Counted from the first letter of the stretch, positions 49,317-60,061 are shown. The stretch is 64,000 bases of DNA from CAVTYH01 sp963773875 (GCA_963773875.1 CAVZCV010000011.1:91264-155263), one strand, 5' to 3'. Translations and numbers: made by a program. The notes: generated by a model not told the origin, from the letters alone.

Positions 49317-50576
49317 ATGCTCAGAGATATGTCGGACGACGTCGGTACGCCTATTTCGTCGCTCGTGCGCGAAACCGCGCCTGGGTTGGCCGCTGCGCAA
49401 GTGATCTTGAAACCGCGAAAGGCGCAGCCGTTTTTCGGCCGCCATCCGTGGGTATTAGATAGCGCTATTGCCCGAGTCGAGGGCTCGCCGGCCGACGGTG
49501 ACATTGTCGACCTAATTTCCGACAAAGGTCGATTCATCGCCCGCGGGCTTTTCAATAGCCGCAGCCGATTGCGGGTTCGCCTTTACACTTGGGACGCTGG
49601 CGAACTGCTCGACGAAGCATTTTTTGGTCGTCGGCTGGAAACGGCGATACGTCTACGTCGCGATCTTGCGTTGTTCGATCCTCAGGGCGCGGCCCGCCTT
49701 GTTTTCAGCGAGGCCGATGGGTTAAGCGGGCTAATCGTCGATCGCTACGGAGAATACCTGTCGATCCAGACAACGTCTTTGGCAATTAATCAGCGGCTGG
49801 AATTATTAATTCCGATCCTGACGGATTTGCTCCATCCGCGCGGCATTGTGCTGCGAAATGAAAAAGGCGCCGTCCAGATGGAAGGCATGCAGCATGCCGA
49901 AGAACGGCACTGGGGAGAGCTGCCGGAGGGGCCAGTGTTCATTGAAGAGCATGGACTGCGTTACGGCGTCGATTTACGGGAAGGGCACAAAACCGGCTTT
50001 TACTTGGATCAGCGCGATAACCGCCGGGTGGCCGCCGATTTTTGCCGCGATCGGCGAGTGCTCGATGCGTTTTGCTATAGCGGCGGTTTTGCGTTGAATG
50101 CAGCAAAGCATGGCGGCGCAAACGGAGTTCTGTGTGTCGACACGAGTGAGAAAGCAATTTCGCTGGCTCGCGCGAATGCAGAATTGAACGGTATCGCCAA
50201 CTTGCATTTCCATGTCGGCGACGGATTCCGCACGCTGGAAGAACTTGTCGCATCTCACCAGCGATTTGGAACCGTGATTCTTGACCCACCAAAGTTTGCA
50301 CGGAGCCGCACGGCAGTCGGCGATGCTCTGATGGCCTACCATCGCATCAACCGGTTGGCGGTTGATTTGCTGGATCCCGGCGGATTCTTGATTACGTGCA
50401 GTTGCTCTGGGCATGTCATGCGCGAAGATTTTCTGCATATGCTAGCCGGGGTGGCTCAGCGCAGCCGCCGTGAGATCCAGATTTTGCAGCAGCGTGGCGC
50501 TTCGTCCGATCATCCGGTTAGCGCAACCTGCTTGGAAGGCGAGTATCTAAAGTGCTTCATTTGTCGAGTGACGTGA
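49317..50576 (+). CDS. rlmI: 23S rRNA (cytosine) methyltransferase RlmI-like with PUA domain
   Basis: 419 residues. N-terminal PUA-like region (about residues 20-95: VILKPRKAQPFFGRHPWVL, IVDLISDKGRFIARGLFNSR), then RLVFSEADGLSGLIVDRYGE. The methyltransferase domain has GHKTGFYLDQRDNRR, VLDAFCYSGGFALNAAKHG (motif I), ILDPPKFARSR (motif IV) and FLITCSCSGHV with the catalytic Cys. It methylates cytosine 1962 in 23S rRNA in E. coli; the same role is likely here. Monocistronic. Confidence 0.93.
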   Translation: MLRDMSDDVGTPISSLVRETAPGLAAAQVILKPRKAQPFFGRHPWVLDSAIARVEGSPADGDIVDLISDKGRFIARGLFNSRSRLRVRLYTWDAGELLDEAFFGRRLETAIRLRRDLALFDPQGAARLVFSEADGLSGLIVDRYGEYLSIQTTSLAINQRLELLIPILTDLLHPRGIVLRNEKGAVQMEGMQHAEERHWGELPEGPVFIEEHGLRYGVDLREGHKTGFYLDQRDNRRVAADFCRDRRVLDAFCYSGGFALNAAKHGGANGVLCVDTSEKAISLARANAELNGIANLHFHVGDGFRTLEELVASHQRFGTVILDPPKFARSRTAVGDALMAYHRINRLAVDLLDPGGFLITCSCSGHVMREDFLHMLAGVAQRSRREIQILQQRGASSDHPVSATCLEGEYLKCFICRVT

Positions 50577-50706
50577 ATGGTGCAAATTGAAGATTCTTGA
50601 ATGTAGAATAACAGCTGGCGAGCCGTCAGAGATCATTTTCCTTTAAGCCATCGGGATGGGTACGCCGGTCGCATCATTCTGAAATCAGCGTTCTGCATTC
50701 TCTCCC

Positions 50707-52153
50707 ATGTCGTATCCCAAAGTCGCCCAACTCAAAGACACTGCCGCGTTGCGTGGGCGGCTGGCAGAATTGGGATTGGAATTGCCAATCGACGAGGCCG
50801 TGCTGACTGCCGCCACAGGATCTCCCCTAGCGCAACCGATTGAGATTGGCGGTTTCCGCGTCGGCAATCGCTGGTGCATTCATCCCATGGAAGGCTGGGA
50901 TGCCAACCGCGACGGTTCCCCTTCGCCGCACACCATTCGCCGTTGGAAGCACTTTGGGCTCAGCGGCGCGAAGTTTATCTGGGGCGGCGAAGCTGCGGCG
51001 GTCCAGCCTGACGGAAGAGCCAATCCTCATCAGACGCTGGCCACTAAGGATAATCGAGCCGGGCTAGCCGCACTGTTGAAAGCGTGTCGAGATGCGCATC
51101 GTGAATCGTTTGGCAAGGACGACGATTTGCTCGTGGGCCTTCAATTGACACACTCCGGGCGATTTTCAAGGCCCAACGATAAAAGGCTGGAACCCCACAT
51201 CGCTTATCATCACCCGCTGTTGGACGCGAAATTCGGAATCGATCCACAGAATGACTCCATCGTATGGACCGACGACGATTTGGAGCGGCTAATCGATTCA
51301 TTTGTCGCAGCCGCCGGATTGGCCCGCGATGTTGGCTTTCAATTCGTCGATGTGAAAGCCTGCCACGGCTATTTGTTGCACGAATTTTTGAGTGCTCGCG
51401 TCCGAACTGGAAAGTTCGGTGGCGATTTCGATGGCCGCACCCGGCTGATGGTCACCATCATCGGGCGGATTCGCGATCGTTATCCTGACCTGACAGTTGT
51501 CGTGCGCCTTAGCGTGTTCGATACGCTGCCCTACAAAACTAGCCGCGCGGTTGGCGAGCCGCTGGAGTATGCGCAACCTCTTGCCGTACCAGCATGGATT
51601 TGGAGTTGATCCAAATCATCCTCTGAAATTCGACTTGCGCGAACCGATCGAATTGTTGAAAAAACTGAAAGCAGCGGGCGTCGCGGCAGTTAATCTGTCA
51701 TGCGGCAGCCCATACTACAATCCGCACATTCAGCGTCCGGCGATTTTTCCGCCCAGCGATGGTTATCAGCCGCCAGAAGACCCACTGGTTGGCGTCGTGC
51801 GTCAGATTCATGCCGCTCGCCAATGCAAACAAGCCGTTCCAGAATTGCCAATGGTCGGCACGGGGTATTCTTATCTGCAAGATTTTGTGCCGCACGTTGC
51901 GCAGGCTGTAGTTCGAGCCGGTTGGATCGATGTGGTAGGCTTGGGACGAATGGTTTTGTCGTACCCGCAATTACCAACTGACACCTTGAACGTTGGCAAA
52001 CTCACGAGAAAGAAAATCTGTCGTACATTCAGCGATTGCACGACCGCCCCGCGCAACGGCATTATTTCCGGTTGCTTTCCGCTCGATCCGTATTACAAAG
52101 CGCTACCTGAAGCAGCAGCTCTGAAAGCAGTGAAGTCGGATGAAGTAAGTTGA
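50707..52153 (+). CDS. Old-yellow-enzyme-type NADH:flavin oxidoreductase, frame broken near 51575
   Basis: N-terminal: IEIGGFRVGNRWCIHPMEGW, FIWGGEAAAV, LVGLQLTHSGRFSRPN and VDVKACHGYLLHEFLSARVR, all OYE/2,4-dienoyl-CoA-reductase-type motifs. Near 51575 the frame moves by one; sense continues with LPYQHGFGVDPNHPLKF, VNLSCGSPYYNPHIQR, ELPMVGTGYSYLQDFVPHVA, AVVRAGWIDVVGLGRMVLSY and a Cys-rich end (ICRTFSDCTTAPRNG). FMN-dependent; it may reduce unsaturated carbonyls or related compounds. Corrected length about 482. Its end overlaps the convergent HTTM gene by about 90 bases. Confidence 0.85.
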
Positions 52154-53233
52154 TGGCACACCCGGATGTGCGCAAATCAACAGCCGAAGTCCAATCAGGC
52201 CGCCGCGCCGGCGACTGATCCACCAACAGCATCCGCTTTTGCACCAAAACAACGTGCGCACCACGATCGCAGTGTTTCTGGCGCAAAAATGCCAGACTAG
52301 CAATCATCATCAGGATTGCAAAGCTGACAGACCCACAAATGAGCGCTAGCCCAGTCCAAATGAAAACGCCGAGCATCAGCAGAATTGGCCTGGCCAGCGA
52401 GTTCCAAATTAGGAACGCAAAACAGAATTCGTAGAGCACGATGATGTGTGTGAGGAAGTTTATCAAATACACGAATGCCTGGCCTAATCCCATCCCGTCG
52501 AATGCGCGGTTCAGAAATGTGAGATCAACAAGTCGCGAATCGGACTTCGCCATCATCCACCACACCGCTGTGCCCTGCCACCATGTCTCTTCGCGCAATT
52601 GAGCCATTGCCATGGCAAAGTAAATGAGCGCCAGGTGAACTTGCATCAGCCGCGTCGCCACGTTTGCAGAACTGGAAAGCGGCACCTCGTAAGCCGAATT
52701 CGTCATCGGCAGCCCTTCTTTCCTCGCACGCCGTTGTGCAAGCAAGAGTCTACCGAAAAATATGCGCCGGACGGGCCGATGCACAAGTAAAACATCAGCA
52801 GAACGAGGATGTTATCGACAGGTCGAGCGAACATCGGACCGCGGTGGATGAATGAAAGCACAAACAGAAAAGCGGCGATGGTGCTAATCCGCGAGAACAC
52901 TCCGGCAATCATCAGCAAGATTGCAATTGCGCCGACCGAGTAAACAAACCATAGGGCCGCCGCAGTATCGGCCCATTCAGCAATGGAGAATGCAAAACGT
53001 TCGGTATTTAGATCCGGATCGTTTCGCATTTGATGCATCATGTCGAGCGAGAACAATCCGTTGGGGCCGAACCAATGCTGCAGTTCCGTATACAGGCCTA
53101 AATACCACCACAACGCCACAAGGCCGGTCAAAATCCGAATCAGGCCGAGCACAATTGGATCGCCGGGCGTGAACCAAAAGCGTGTCCATCCCGTGCCAAC
53201 GCGTTGAATCGTGCTGCGAGGAAAATCGCTCAT
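52062..53233 (-). CDS. HTTM-domain membrane protein, frame broken near 52735
   Basis: Starts MSDFPRSTIQRVGTGWTRFW, then multi-pass helices: LGLIRILTGLVALWWYLGLY, AIAILLMIAGVFSRISTIAA, MFARPVDNILVLLMFYLCIG. Near 52735 one missing base shifts the frame; it continues as QRRARKEGLPMTNSAYEVPL and HLALIYFAMAMAQLREETWW, then VYLINFLTHIIVLYEFCFAF and ILMMIASLAFLRQKH. The HTTM fold (horizontally transferred transmembrane, gamma-carboxylase-related) is a good match. Corrected length is about 390. The final 30-40 residues lie antisense to the oxidoreductase and may be wrong. Directly downstream of the 53.3-54.1 kb gene. Confidence 0.78.
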
Positions 53234-53268
53234 ATGCGAAACGGAATTTCTAATGGTTGCCAGCGGTG

Positions 53269-54138
53269 CTAATTCGTTGGCTCTCTGTTAGCTGGTGGCG
53301 GAGGAACTGGCTGCCGGGAATCAAAAGTCGAAGGTTCACTTGGCAGCTTGAACGGTGCCGGCGGCGGGCGGGTGGTTGTTGTCTCACTAGAGCCACTCGA
53401 ATTCGATTTACCACGATTTTGCTTGCCTGGTCGCTGATCAAGTTGCGGTTGGGAGGGATTCGTGACCGGCGCTACATCGGTTGCCGATCGCGATTTCACC
53501 TGCACTTGCGGTTGATCGCTGCTGTTCAACGTTACTGAGATCGCAGCCAAATCGGAATACGTTCTGGGATTTTCTGGATTTCGCTGTTCAGGGTCACTTC
53601 CGTTGGCATCGGCCATGCTCAGAGGAGCGTGCCGGCGAATCTGGAAGACGATTTCCGTTACGCCAGCCTCTTTCAGTTGCCTGAGCAGTTCACCGCCAAC
53701 ATGGTACGGCACGGTCGTGTCGGGCGTCTCGAATTCCGTTCCTGCCGCAGAACGCATCGCCAGTGCATGATAGCGCTCTAGGCGTTCGCCGCGAGCGTCG
53801 GTCGGCTGAAGTTGCTGCGAATCCTTGTGGCCATCGCTGTAAATTAGGTCTGCCTCGATCGAATAATCGCCATCCAACTGCCCGTTCGTGAGCGAGTAGG
53901 TGTGCCCTACATCGAGCCACAGGGCGTACAAATATTGCGATAGAATCGGAGCTCGCTTAACTCTTGTGAGCAATTCCGACCGGCCCATGCCGGTGTCCGT
54001 GGCCAGCGCCAGCACGATGCCGAATAGATGAAACAAAAGCCACAGCGAAACAAGTCCGCGGACCGTTTCGCTCGGCATTGGAGCTACAGGCTGACTACTT
54101 GCCTTGATGCTGGCTTTTGACGACGACACGGGACTCAT
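53269..54138 (-). CDS. Membrane-anchored protein of unknown function, partner of HTTM gene
   Basis: 289 residues. A single N-terminal membrane helix (VSLWLLFHLFGIVLALATDT), followed by a compact folded part (about residues 60-180: PILSQYLYALWLDVGHTYSL, YSIEADLIYSDGHKDSQQL, GGELLRQLKEAGVTEIVFQI) and a disordered Ser/Pro/Gln/Thr-rich tail of about 90 residues. It lies 36 bases upstream of the HTTM gene, so the two are probably coexpressed and may act together at the membrane. Its function is not known. Intact. Confidence 0.72.
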   Translation of the reverse strand: MSPVSSSKASIKASSQPVAPMPSETVRGLVSLWLLFHLFGIVLALATDTGMGRSELLTRVKRAPILSQYLYALWLDVGHTYSLTNGQLDGDYSIEADLIYSDGHKDSQQLQPTDARGERLERYHALAMRSAAGTEFETPDTTVPYHVGGELLRQLKEAGVTEIVFQIRRHAPLSMADANGSDPEQRNPENPRTYSDLAAISVTLNSSDQPQVQVKSRSATDVAPVTNPSQPQLDQRPGKQNRGKSNSSGSSETTTTRPPPAPFKLPSEPSTFDSRQPVPPPPANREPTN

Positions 54139-54405
54139 TACCGCCTAACAAGGTTGAGTCGGTCGTCCATGACTCGCTAATTCGCCGCGTTCTAGCGGCG
54201 ACTGGATAAATTGAATCGACGCCGGTTAGATGACCGCTTCAGTTCGACGAGCCAGCCTTGCGCAGTCGACACAAACCGGATACGAATCAAACTTCGCTTA
54301 CTGGCGCTATTCGATTTAACCGCAATCGTACCATTTTTCGAGGGGATCGGCAGCAGATTGGCGATGCAAGGAAATGTGGCGATGCGTCCAGTCCTTGGGT
54401 GTTTC

Positions 54406-55434
54406 ATGAATATCAAAACCTTTACAGTCTTGAAAACACCTCGATCCCTTGATCGGCACATATGGACCCGCATTAAATATGCGACCATTTCGCCCACAAG
54501 TTGGGTGGTTCGATGGCTCGGACTTGCGATCTGCGTCTTTTTGTGTCTTAACCACTGTTTTGCCCGTGATCTGTTCGTAAATAACGCTGCTGGTGACGAT
54601 TTGTTCGATGGCGGCGCGCCGACGACGGAACAGCAAGGCCACGGGCCGTTTCAAAGTCTTACGCGGGCCTTGAAGTCCGCTCTGCCCGGCGATCGAATCA
54701 TACTTGCCAAAACCGATCTGCCGTATCGCGAAAGTGTTACTTTGGCTACGAGCCGACTTTCAGGTTCTGCATTTCAGCCATTCACCATCGAAGGCCAAGG
54801 CGCGACATTCGATGGCACGCGCCCCGTGCCGCCCGACGCATGGGAATTTGTGAGCGGCAATGTATTCCGCTTCCAGCCGGAACACATGCAATTTCAGCAA
54901 TTATATCTAGACGGTGTGCCGGCATTGCTCCATCCCACTGCCCGAAAGACCGGCGGGCACCCGGACCTTCAACCGCGTGAATGGGCAACGGCGGAAGGTT
55001 GGATCTATTTTCGGGTTGATCATGGGAACCTGCCAGAACAATATCCGCTCAGCTACTCCTACCTGCAAAACGCTTTCACTCTGTACAAAGTCGAAAACGT
55101 CGTCATTAACGATATCGTCGTGCAAGGATACGTGATCGACGGCGTTAATCTGCACGATGCGCACGGCCCGTGCATCCTGAATGGCGTCACTTGTCGCGGG
55201 AACGGCCGTAGTGGCATCGCGGTTGTCAGCAATTCGCAGGCCGATTTGCGTGCATGCCTAATTGGCGACAATGGCCAAAGCCAGGTGTTCGTCGATAGCT
55301 ACAGCGAATGCAATTTGGCGAACTGCGATGTCATAGGGAATTCTGCCCCGGCATACGAAGTTCGCGAACACTCGAAGTTGTTGATCGACGGCAAGCCCAC
55401 CGATGTTGGTGGGAACGCCAGCGGTAACAAGTAG
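54406..55434 (+). CDS. Right-handed beta-helix (pectate-lyase-like/NosD) repeat protein
   Basis: About 342 residues from ATG 54406. A hydrophobic signal (WVVRWLGLAICVFLCLNHCF) is followed by RDLFVNNAAGDDLFDGGAPT and GPFQSLTRALKSALPGDRII, the usual start of DUF1565/NosD-type parallel beta-helix proteins. Later repeats: VENVVINDIVVQGYVIDGVN, NGVTCRGNGRSGIAVVSNSQ, CNLANCDVIGNSAPAYEV. Likely an exported carbohydrate-binding or -modifying protein. Intact. Divergent from the 53.3-54.1 kb gene and convergent with the LPG-synthase-like gene. Confidence 0.82.
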   Translation: MNIKTFTVLKTPRSLDRHIWTRIKYATISPTSWVVRWLGLAICVFLCLNHCFARDLFVNNAAGDDLFDGGAPTTEQQGHGPFQSLTRALKSALPGDRIILAKTDLPYRESVTLATSRLSGSAFQPFTIEGQGATFDGTRPVPPDAWEFVSGNVFRFQPEHMQFQQLYLDGVPALLHPTARKTGGHPDLQPREWATAEGWIYFRVDHGNLPEQYPLSYSYLQNAFTLYKVENVVINDIVVQGYVIDGVNLHDAHGPCILNGVTCRGNGRSGIAVVSNSQADLRACLIGDNGQSQVFVDSYSECNLANCDVIGNSAPAYEVREHSKLLIDGKPTDVGGNASGNK

Positions 55435-55480
55435 TCGCAATTGTGCGCAGAAACTTCGTTGGACCGACAGCGTTAATTTC

Positions 55481-56599
55481 TTAAAGCAGCGATGCCGCGT
55501 GCGATGCAGCGGATTTGCCCCGTTCCACCGGAATCGAAATCACCGCTTCAGCACTCTCCGCGCTATTTTCCGCATCAGGCGATTCGTCGACCGCTTCTTC
55601 GGCTTCATGCAATACTTGCGACATTTCTCGGCGGCTGGCGAGGTACACGCCAGCGCCAATCATTGCAATCACAACGGTAATTAACCGATATCCGAGCGCC
55701 ACAATGAAGCCCTCTCCCACACCTGGCGCCACCGCCATTCCACTGGGCAAGTGCTGATACAGAAATTCAACCGTTACTTCAAAAGTACCCAAGCCATTGG
55801 GCGCTAGTGGTATTGCGGCGGTCGCCATCGCCAGTGGCACAATCACGAAATGGGCGCCGAGCGACGGAGGATCACCCAGCACACCGCGAGCAATCAGCCA
55901 TACGCCGATGGCGCTCAGCGAATGCACGATGATGCTCATGCCCGTCGCCAGAATCAACACCCAAATTCTGCTGTAATACATCCGATTGGCACGATTGATT
56001 CGCTCGATGAGCGGGCCAATCTTTGGCAACGAATGCAACCGGCGTGCGATGGGTCCATGCGAAAATCCAGGCAGAGATGTGACGATCAACGCCGCTGTGC
56101 CAATACCGGTCGACCAAAAAACAATGCTGCACACCACGCGGACCTGATCGGAGTCCGTGCGCCACATGCTGGTAACAAAGATTGCAATCGTGCTTACCAA
56201 AAAGAGCGCATAGAGGCCGATGATCCGATCAACGACAACCGTCACCGCGGCTTCCGCTCGCCGACCGTGGCATGCGCGAGCCAAGAAAACTGCCTTGAAT
56301 AAATCGCCCCCAACGCTGCCGGGAGAAATGAAATTCAGCAAATAGCCCAGGAAACCTAAACGCAGCGCATCGCGCAATCGAAAAGGAATCTCAAGTGCCC
56401 GCACTAAATACATCCAGCGCACCATCGTCAGCACGACGGCGGCAAAACAGAGCGTGGCAGCCAGTGCCAACAAATCCCATCGCTTTGGCTCATCGCGGAG
56501 CTTGGCGAAACTATCGTTACGGGTTGCGTCGATAACCAGCCAGGCAATAATCGCCGCCGGCACCAGCCACCGCAGAATTTGAAAGATAATTTTTTTCAA
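55481..56599 (-). CDS. Lysylphosphatidylglycerol synthase TM-region (UPF0104-type) membrane protein
   Basis: 372 residues with about eight membrane helices. Signature parts are LLNFISPGSVGGDLFKAVFL (conserved N-x-x-x-P-G-x-x-G-G-D), AVTVVVDRIIGLYALFLVST, and AMATAAIPLAPNGLGTFEVT with G-L-G-T-x-E. This is the LPG_synthase_TM/AglD family, implicated in lipid or polyprenyl-sugar flipping or transfer. The C-terminal 50 residues are acidic and disordered. No synthetase domain is attached, so the function remains unknown. Confidence 0.88.
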   Translation of the reverse strand: MKKIIFQILRWLVPAAIIAWLVIDATRNDSFAKLRDEPKRWDLLALAATLCFAAVVLTMVRWMYLVRALEIPFRLRDALRLGFLGYLLNFISPGSVGGDLFKAVFLARACHGRRAEAAVTVVVDRIIGLYALFLVSTIAIFVTSMWRTDSDQVRVVCSIVFWSTGIGTAALIVTSLPGFSHGPIARRLHSLPKIGPLIERINRANRMYYSRIWVLILATGMSIIVHSLSAIGVWLIARGVLGDPPSLGAHFVIVPLAMATAAIPLAPNGLGTFEVTVEFLYQHLPSGMAVAPGVGEGFIVALGYRLITVVIAMIGAGVYLASRREMSQVLHEAEEAVDESPDAENSAESAEAVISIPVERGKSAASHAASLL

Positions 56600-56720
56600 G
56601 GCGCACTTCTCACAGATGTTTGACTTGCCCGAAGGAACTTGACAACCTCAAACCCTCTCGGATAGCTTGAGCGGTTTGCCCAACTCACCAACCCGATGTT
56701 CTTGCATTGGCGAAACACCT

Positions 56721-56796
<76 letters not shown>

Positions 56797-56993
56797 CAGG
56801 TGAGTTCTGCATTTTGCCTAACTGGGCCAAATCGTCCTTTGGGCGTCAATTGGCGTCAAGGTTGCTTTGCCAGGGCGGGTACAGTCTAACCTCTCGTTTC
56901 GGCCTGTTAAACGGCATTTCTCCCGTATTCTTGGCCCATTGGCTCGATGAGCTAGGCTTTTGAGGATTCTCGTGCCTCAAACGCTTCTTGCCC

Positions 56994-58100
56994 ATGATTG
57001 CTGTCAAACCGAGCACGGCTTTCGCCCGCCTTTCACCATTCCAAGCCCGCGGCGTGGCGATTCTTACGCTCTCGGCGATTGCATTTTGCGTCGCGGTTAG
57101 CCTATCGCCGCTTGCTACGGGCTTCGCCGATAAACCGCATCGCGGCGCGGGCGATGTCGATCTATACCAAGCCGAAGTGCAGCGCATTGCTGACGGCGAA
57201 AACTACTATTCGGCAGCCGACCGCGAACTCCACGAACGCGGCTATCCTACTCGAAGCATCTTTAATTGGCGTACGCCGCTGCCGATGTGGCTCATCGGCA
57301 TTGGCCCCAGTTCGATCTATGGCCGAGTGTTGATCGGCCTCCTCGCTGCCCTCCTGCTTGTGCTGTCGATGGTCGTCGTGGCCCGCGACACCAACTCGGT
57401 CCGCGCTGTTTTGGCCGGCGTCATGCTTATTGGTGCGCTCATGCCGTGTTGGCTCGAACGGATTTATGTCATGCCCGAAGTTTGGGCTGGCGTATTGATC
57501 GGTCTTTCGATTTGCGCTTATGCGCTTGATCGTCCGTTTTTTGGAGTTGCCATCGGCCTGGCCGCTCTTGCGATTCGCGAACTCGCTGCCCCTTATTGCT
57601 GCGTTTGTATGGGATTGTCCGTTTCGAACCGTCGTTGGCGCGAAACACTCGCCTGGGCTATTGGCTTTGCTGTGTATGTTGCTTTCTACGCGTGGCATAT
57701 TCATCAAGTGCTCCCACATATTGGACCGAATGATCGCGCCCATGCGGCCGGCTGGTTGCAATTGGGCGGCGCAGCATTCGTGATTTCGCTCGCGCAGATG
57801 AATATGTATCTGCTGCTATTGCCGCAATGGATCACTGCCGCGCTCCTGCCGTTTGCGATGCTCGGCTTCGCCAGTTGGAACACTCCTGTTGGAAATCGTG
57901 CCGGCCTGACCGCTTGCGCTCTGGTGATCGCGTTCGCATTTATCGGCCAACCGTTTAACCAATATTGGGGATCGCTCATGGCGCCGCTCTTGTGTCTGGG
58001 CGTGTCCCAAGCTCCTGCCGCAATTGCCGATCTCGTGGACCGCAGCCGTCTTTTCGAAAAATCCGCTCGCCTCCAGCCGGCCGGCCGCGCGAACTTCTGA
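56994..58100 (+). CDS. Polytopic membrane protein of unknown function
   Basis: 368 residues (TTG 56988 would add two). About nine membrane helices, beginning GVAILTLSAIAFCVAVSL, then a periplasmic loop with HRGAGDVDLYQAEVQRIADG and NWRTPLPMWLIGI, then LIGLLAALLLVLSMVVVARD and more. The DVDLYQ and NWRTPL loop is like that of integral-membrane mannosyltransferase-type (GT-C fold) proteins of bacteria, so a membrane glycosyltransferase using a lipid-linked sugar is possible but not proven. Between tRNA-Ala and tRNA-Lys. Confidence 0.72.
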   Translation: MIAVKPSTAFARLSPFQARGVAILTLSAIAFCVAVSLSPLATGFADKPHRGAGDVDLYQAEVQRIADGENYYSAADRELHERGYPTRSIFNWRTPLPMWLIGIGPSSIYGRVLIGLLAALLLVLSMVVVARDTNSVRAVLAGVMLIGALMPCWLERIYVMPEVWAGVLIGLSICAYALDRPFFGVAIGLAALAIRELAAPYCCVCMGLSVSNRRWRETLAWAIGFAVYVAFYAWHIHQVLPHIGPNDRAHAAGWLQLGGAAFVISLAQMNMYLLLLPQWITAALLPFAMLGFASWNTPVGNRAGLTACALVIAFAFIGQPFNQYWGSLMAPLLCLGVSQAPAAIADLVDRSRLFEKSARLQPAGRANF

Positions 58101-58145
58101 TCGTCCGCCGCGGTCGCAGTATTGGATCCAACACAAGCCAGCCAC

Positions 58146-58161
58146 ATTCTGCATTTTGCAC
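58146..58161. repeat. Dispersed short repeat, TTCTGCATTTTGCATTC type
   Basis: attctgcattttgcac, another copy of the motif listed at 4272-4291, here between the membrane protein stop and tRNA-Lys. Confidence 0.4.
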
Positions 58162-58228
58162 TCGGCATTTCCCTCGATCCGCCGCCTATCGCACCGCGGC
58201 AGCGGCTGCTAAATTGGCGGTTCTCCAT

Positions 58229-58741
<513 letters not shown>

Positions 58742-58770
<29 letters not shown>

Positions 58771-58930
58771 TCACCGGTTTCCGCCAAGATTCCCAAAGGC
58801 CAGCGAACGCGAACGGCGGCTCGTCCCGCAATCGGAACCAATGAAAAGAAGGACGAATCGCCCGGCTCGAAAAGGATACGGGACAGAGTGTTTCGCGCAC
58901 CCTGTCCCGTTCGCAGCATATTGAATTCAA
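58742..58930 (-). pseudogene. Fragment of a YedK/HMCES-like SOS-response-associated peptidase
   Basis: A short minus-strand frame contains SSRAIRPSFHWFRLRDEPPF followed by AFAGLWESWRKP, which closely resembles the 'PFAFAGLWExW' block of SRAP (YedK/HMCES) proteins, the family that crosslinks abasic sites in ssDNA. The catalytic Cys2 region and the C-terminal His motif are missing, and a stop follows soon after. A remnant, probably carried or captured at the element boundary. Based on one motif. Confidence 0.5.
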
Positions 58931-58969
58931 GGTGGATTGCGAGCTTTAACCACCACGCTATAAACTTGT

Positions 58970-59641
58970 TTACCGCAGCACGTTCTTCGAGCCGCCAGGG
59001 CAGGACCGATATAAACCTGCCACGCCTAAAACTCCGAAAACAGTCAACAGCATCGATGTGGGCTCCGGAACGGACACCACGTAGTCATCAATTTGCGGCG
59101 TCGTAGTGGTTGCGGTTGGATTTAGTCCTCCCACATCGCGAATGCCTTTGACCGAAAAATCGTACAGTCCGGCTGTGACTGTGCCGACAGGCATGTCGAA
59201 ACTCCAAGCCGTACCCGGCGTGCCAGTCGATGACGTTGCAAGCAGAGATACAAGGAAACCACCGGTGGCTACAGGAGTGAGGACGGCGTTGGCAGGCACC
59301 AAGCCAGAGGTCGAAACTCCGGAGATCGAAATCATCAAGTCATTCGGGGCGCTGCCAGCTTTAGGCGTCACCTTGAAGTCGGTCAGTCCAAACATTTGCG
59401 ATGCCGATTGCGTCATGTATTGGACATTCCCGTTGCCGGTTCCAAGAGAGACCGTAAAGGGTGAAACGGACGTCGCCGCCGAAGTACCCGCAGAGCTCCC
59501 GGGCGGGAACGAAGCTAGTGGATCTAATCTTGGAAAATAGTTCTTTGGAAATAGGGTGAAGAAATATCCCGGAGCTACTTCGCCGTTATGCTTCCGGTTG
59601 AGTAACGTCCCGCTGCAAGGACAAGGGGGCCGTAGTTTCAT
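58970..59641 (-). CDS. PEP-CTERM protein, probably truncated at the N-terminus
   Basis: The C-terminal 25 residues (VPEPTSMLLTVFGVLGVAGL then YRSCPGGSKNVLR) are a PEP-CTERM sorting signal, with VPEP, a membrane helix and a basic end. The preceding 170 residues are beta-rich (SPFTVSLGTGNGNVQYMTQS, AWSFDMPVGTVTAGLYDFSV). An earlier ATG at 59707 overlaps the DUF4177-like gene by 29 bases. No signal peptide is seen, although PEP-CTERM proteins must be exported, so the 5' end is probably missing. Confidence 0.6.
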   Translation of the reverse strand: MKLRPPCPCSGTLLNRKHNGEVAPGYFFTLFPKNYFPRLDPLASFPPGSSAGTSAATSVSPFTVSLGTGNGNVQYMTQSASQMFGLTDFKVTPKAGSAPNDLMISISGVSTSGLVPANAVLTPVATGGFLVSLLATSSTGTPGTAWSFDMPVGTVTAGLYDFSVKGIRDVGGLNPTATTTTPQIDDYVVSVPEPTSMLLTVFGVLGVAGLYRSCPGGSKNVLR

Positions 59642-59678
59642 CCCCCATTCTGCCAAGTGATGGGGCCGACAGCGGTTA

Positions 59679-59960
59679 TTATTGTGCGGGTCGCTTGAAA
59701 ACGACATACATCCAGGGATTGTCGGCTTGGTTTTGCCTGAACGACGTAATCAATTTCCAGCCCTCGTCGCCAAGTTTATTGAAGTCCTTTGTTATTGCTC
59801 CTCGGTCGATTCCCATGTTCCAAAGATCGTACTTGTATTCCCATTTTTGTTTCGGCTCCGCCTTGTTGACTTCGGCGGCGCGGGGCTGATTTAGTTGTGA
59901 TCCAAGCCAGGCAATGGCGACCAGAAACGATAGGGCAAAAGCACACGACGATTTACGCAT
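59679..59960 (-). CDS. Small exported DUF4177-like protein
   Basis: 93 residues with a signal peptide (MRKSSCAFALSFLVAIAWLG) and a mature part resembling DUF4177 (QKWEYKYDLWNMG, FNKLGDEGWKLITSF, WMYVVFKRP). The W-E-Y ... L-G-D-E-G-W ... F-K-R pattern is characteristic. Its role is unknown. Cargo within the 58.3-60.8 kb interval. Confidence 0.75.
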   Translation of the reverse strand: MRKSSCAFALSFLVAIAWLGSQLNQPRAAEVNKAEPKQKWEYKYDLWNMGIDRGAITKDFNKLGDEGWKLITSFRQNQADNPWMYVVFKRPAQ

Positions 59961-60018
59961 GACTGCCTCCGAAGTGAAAAAATTGGACTGGGCTCGCCAT
60001 CATACCCGACCGCGCATG

Positions 60019-60046
60019 AAAAAGCCCCGCAGGGTTAGGGCGGGGC
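60019..60046 (-). terminator. Rho-independent terminator
   Basis: Stem gccccgc/gcggggc with a 9-base loop and five A on the + strand (U-run for the minus strand), next to the VOC gene end at 60062. A decayed copy with almost the same loop sequence (gccccgcgggcttagggc) lies at about 60561-60582. Confidence 0.7.
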
Positions 60047-60061
60047 AGATTATAGACCGCG

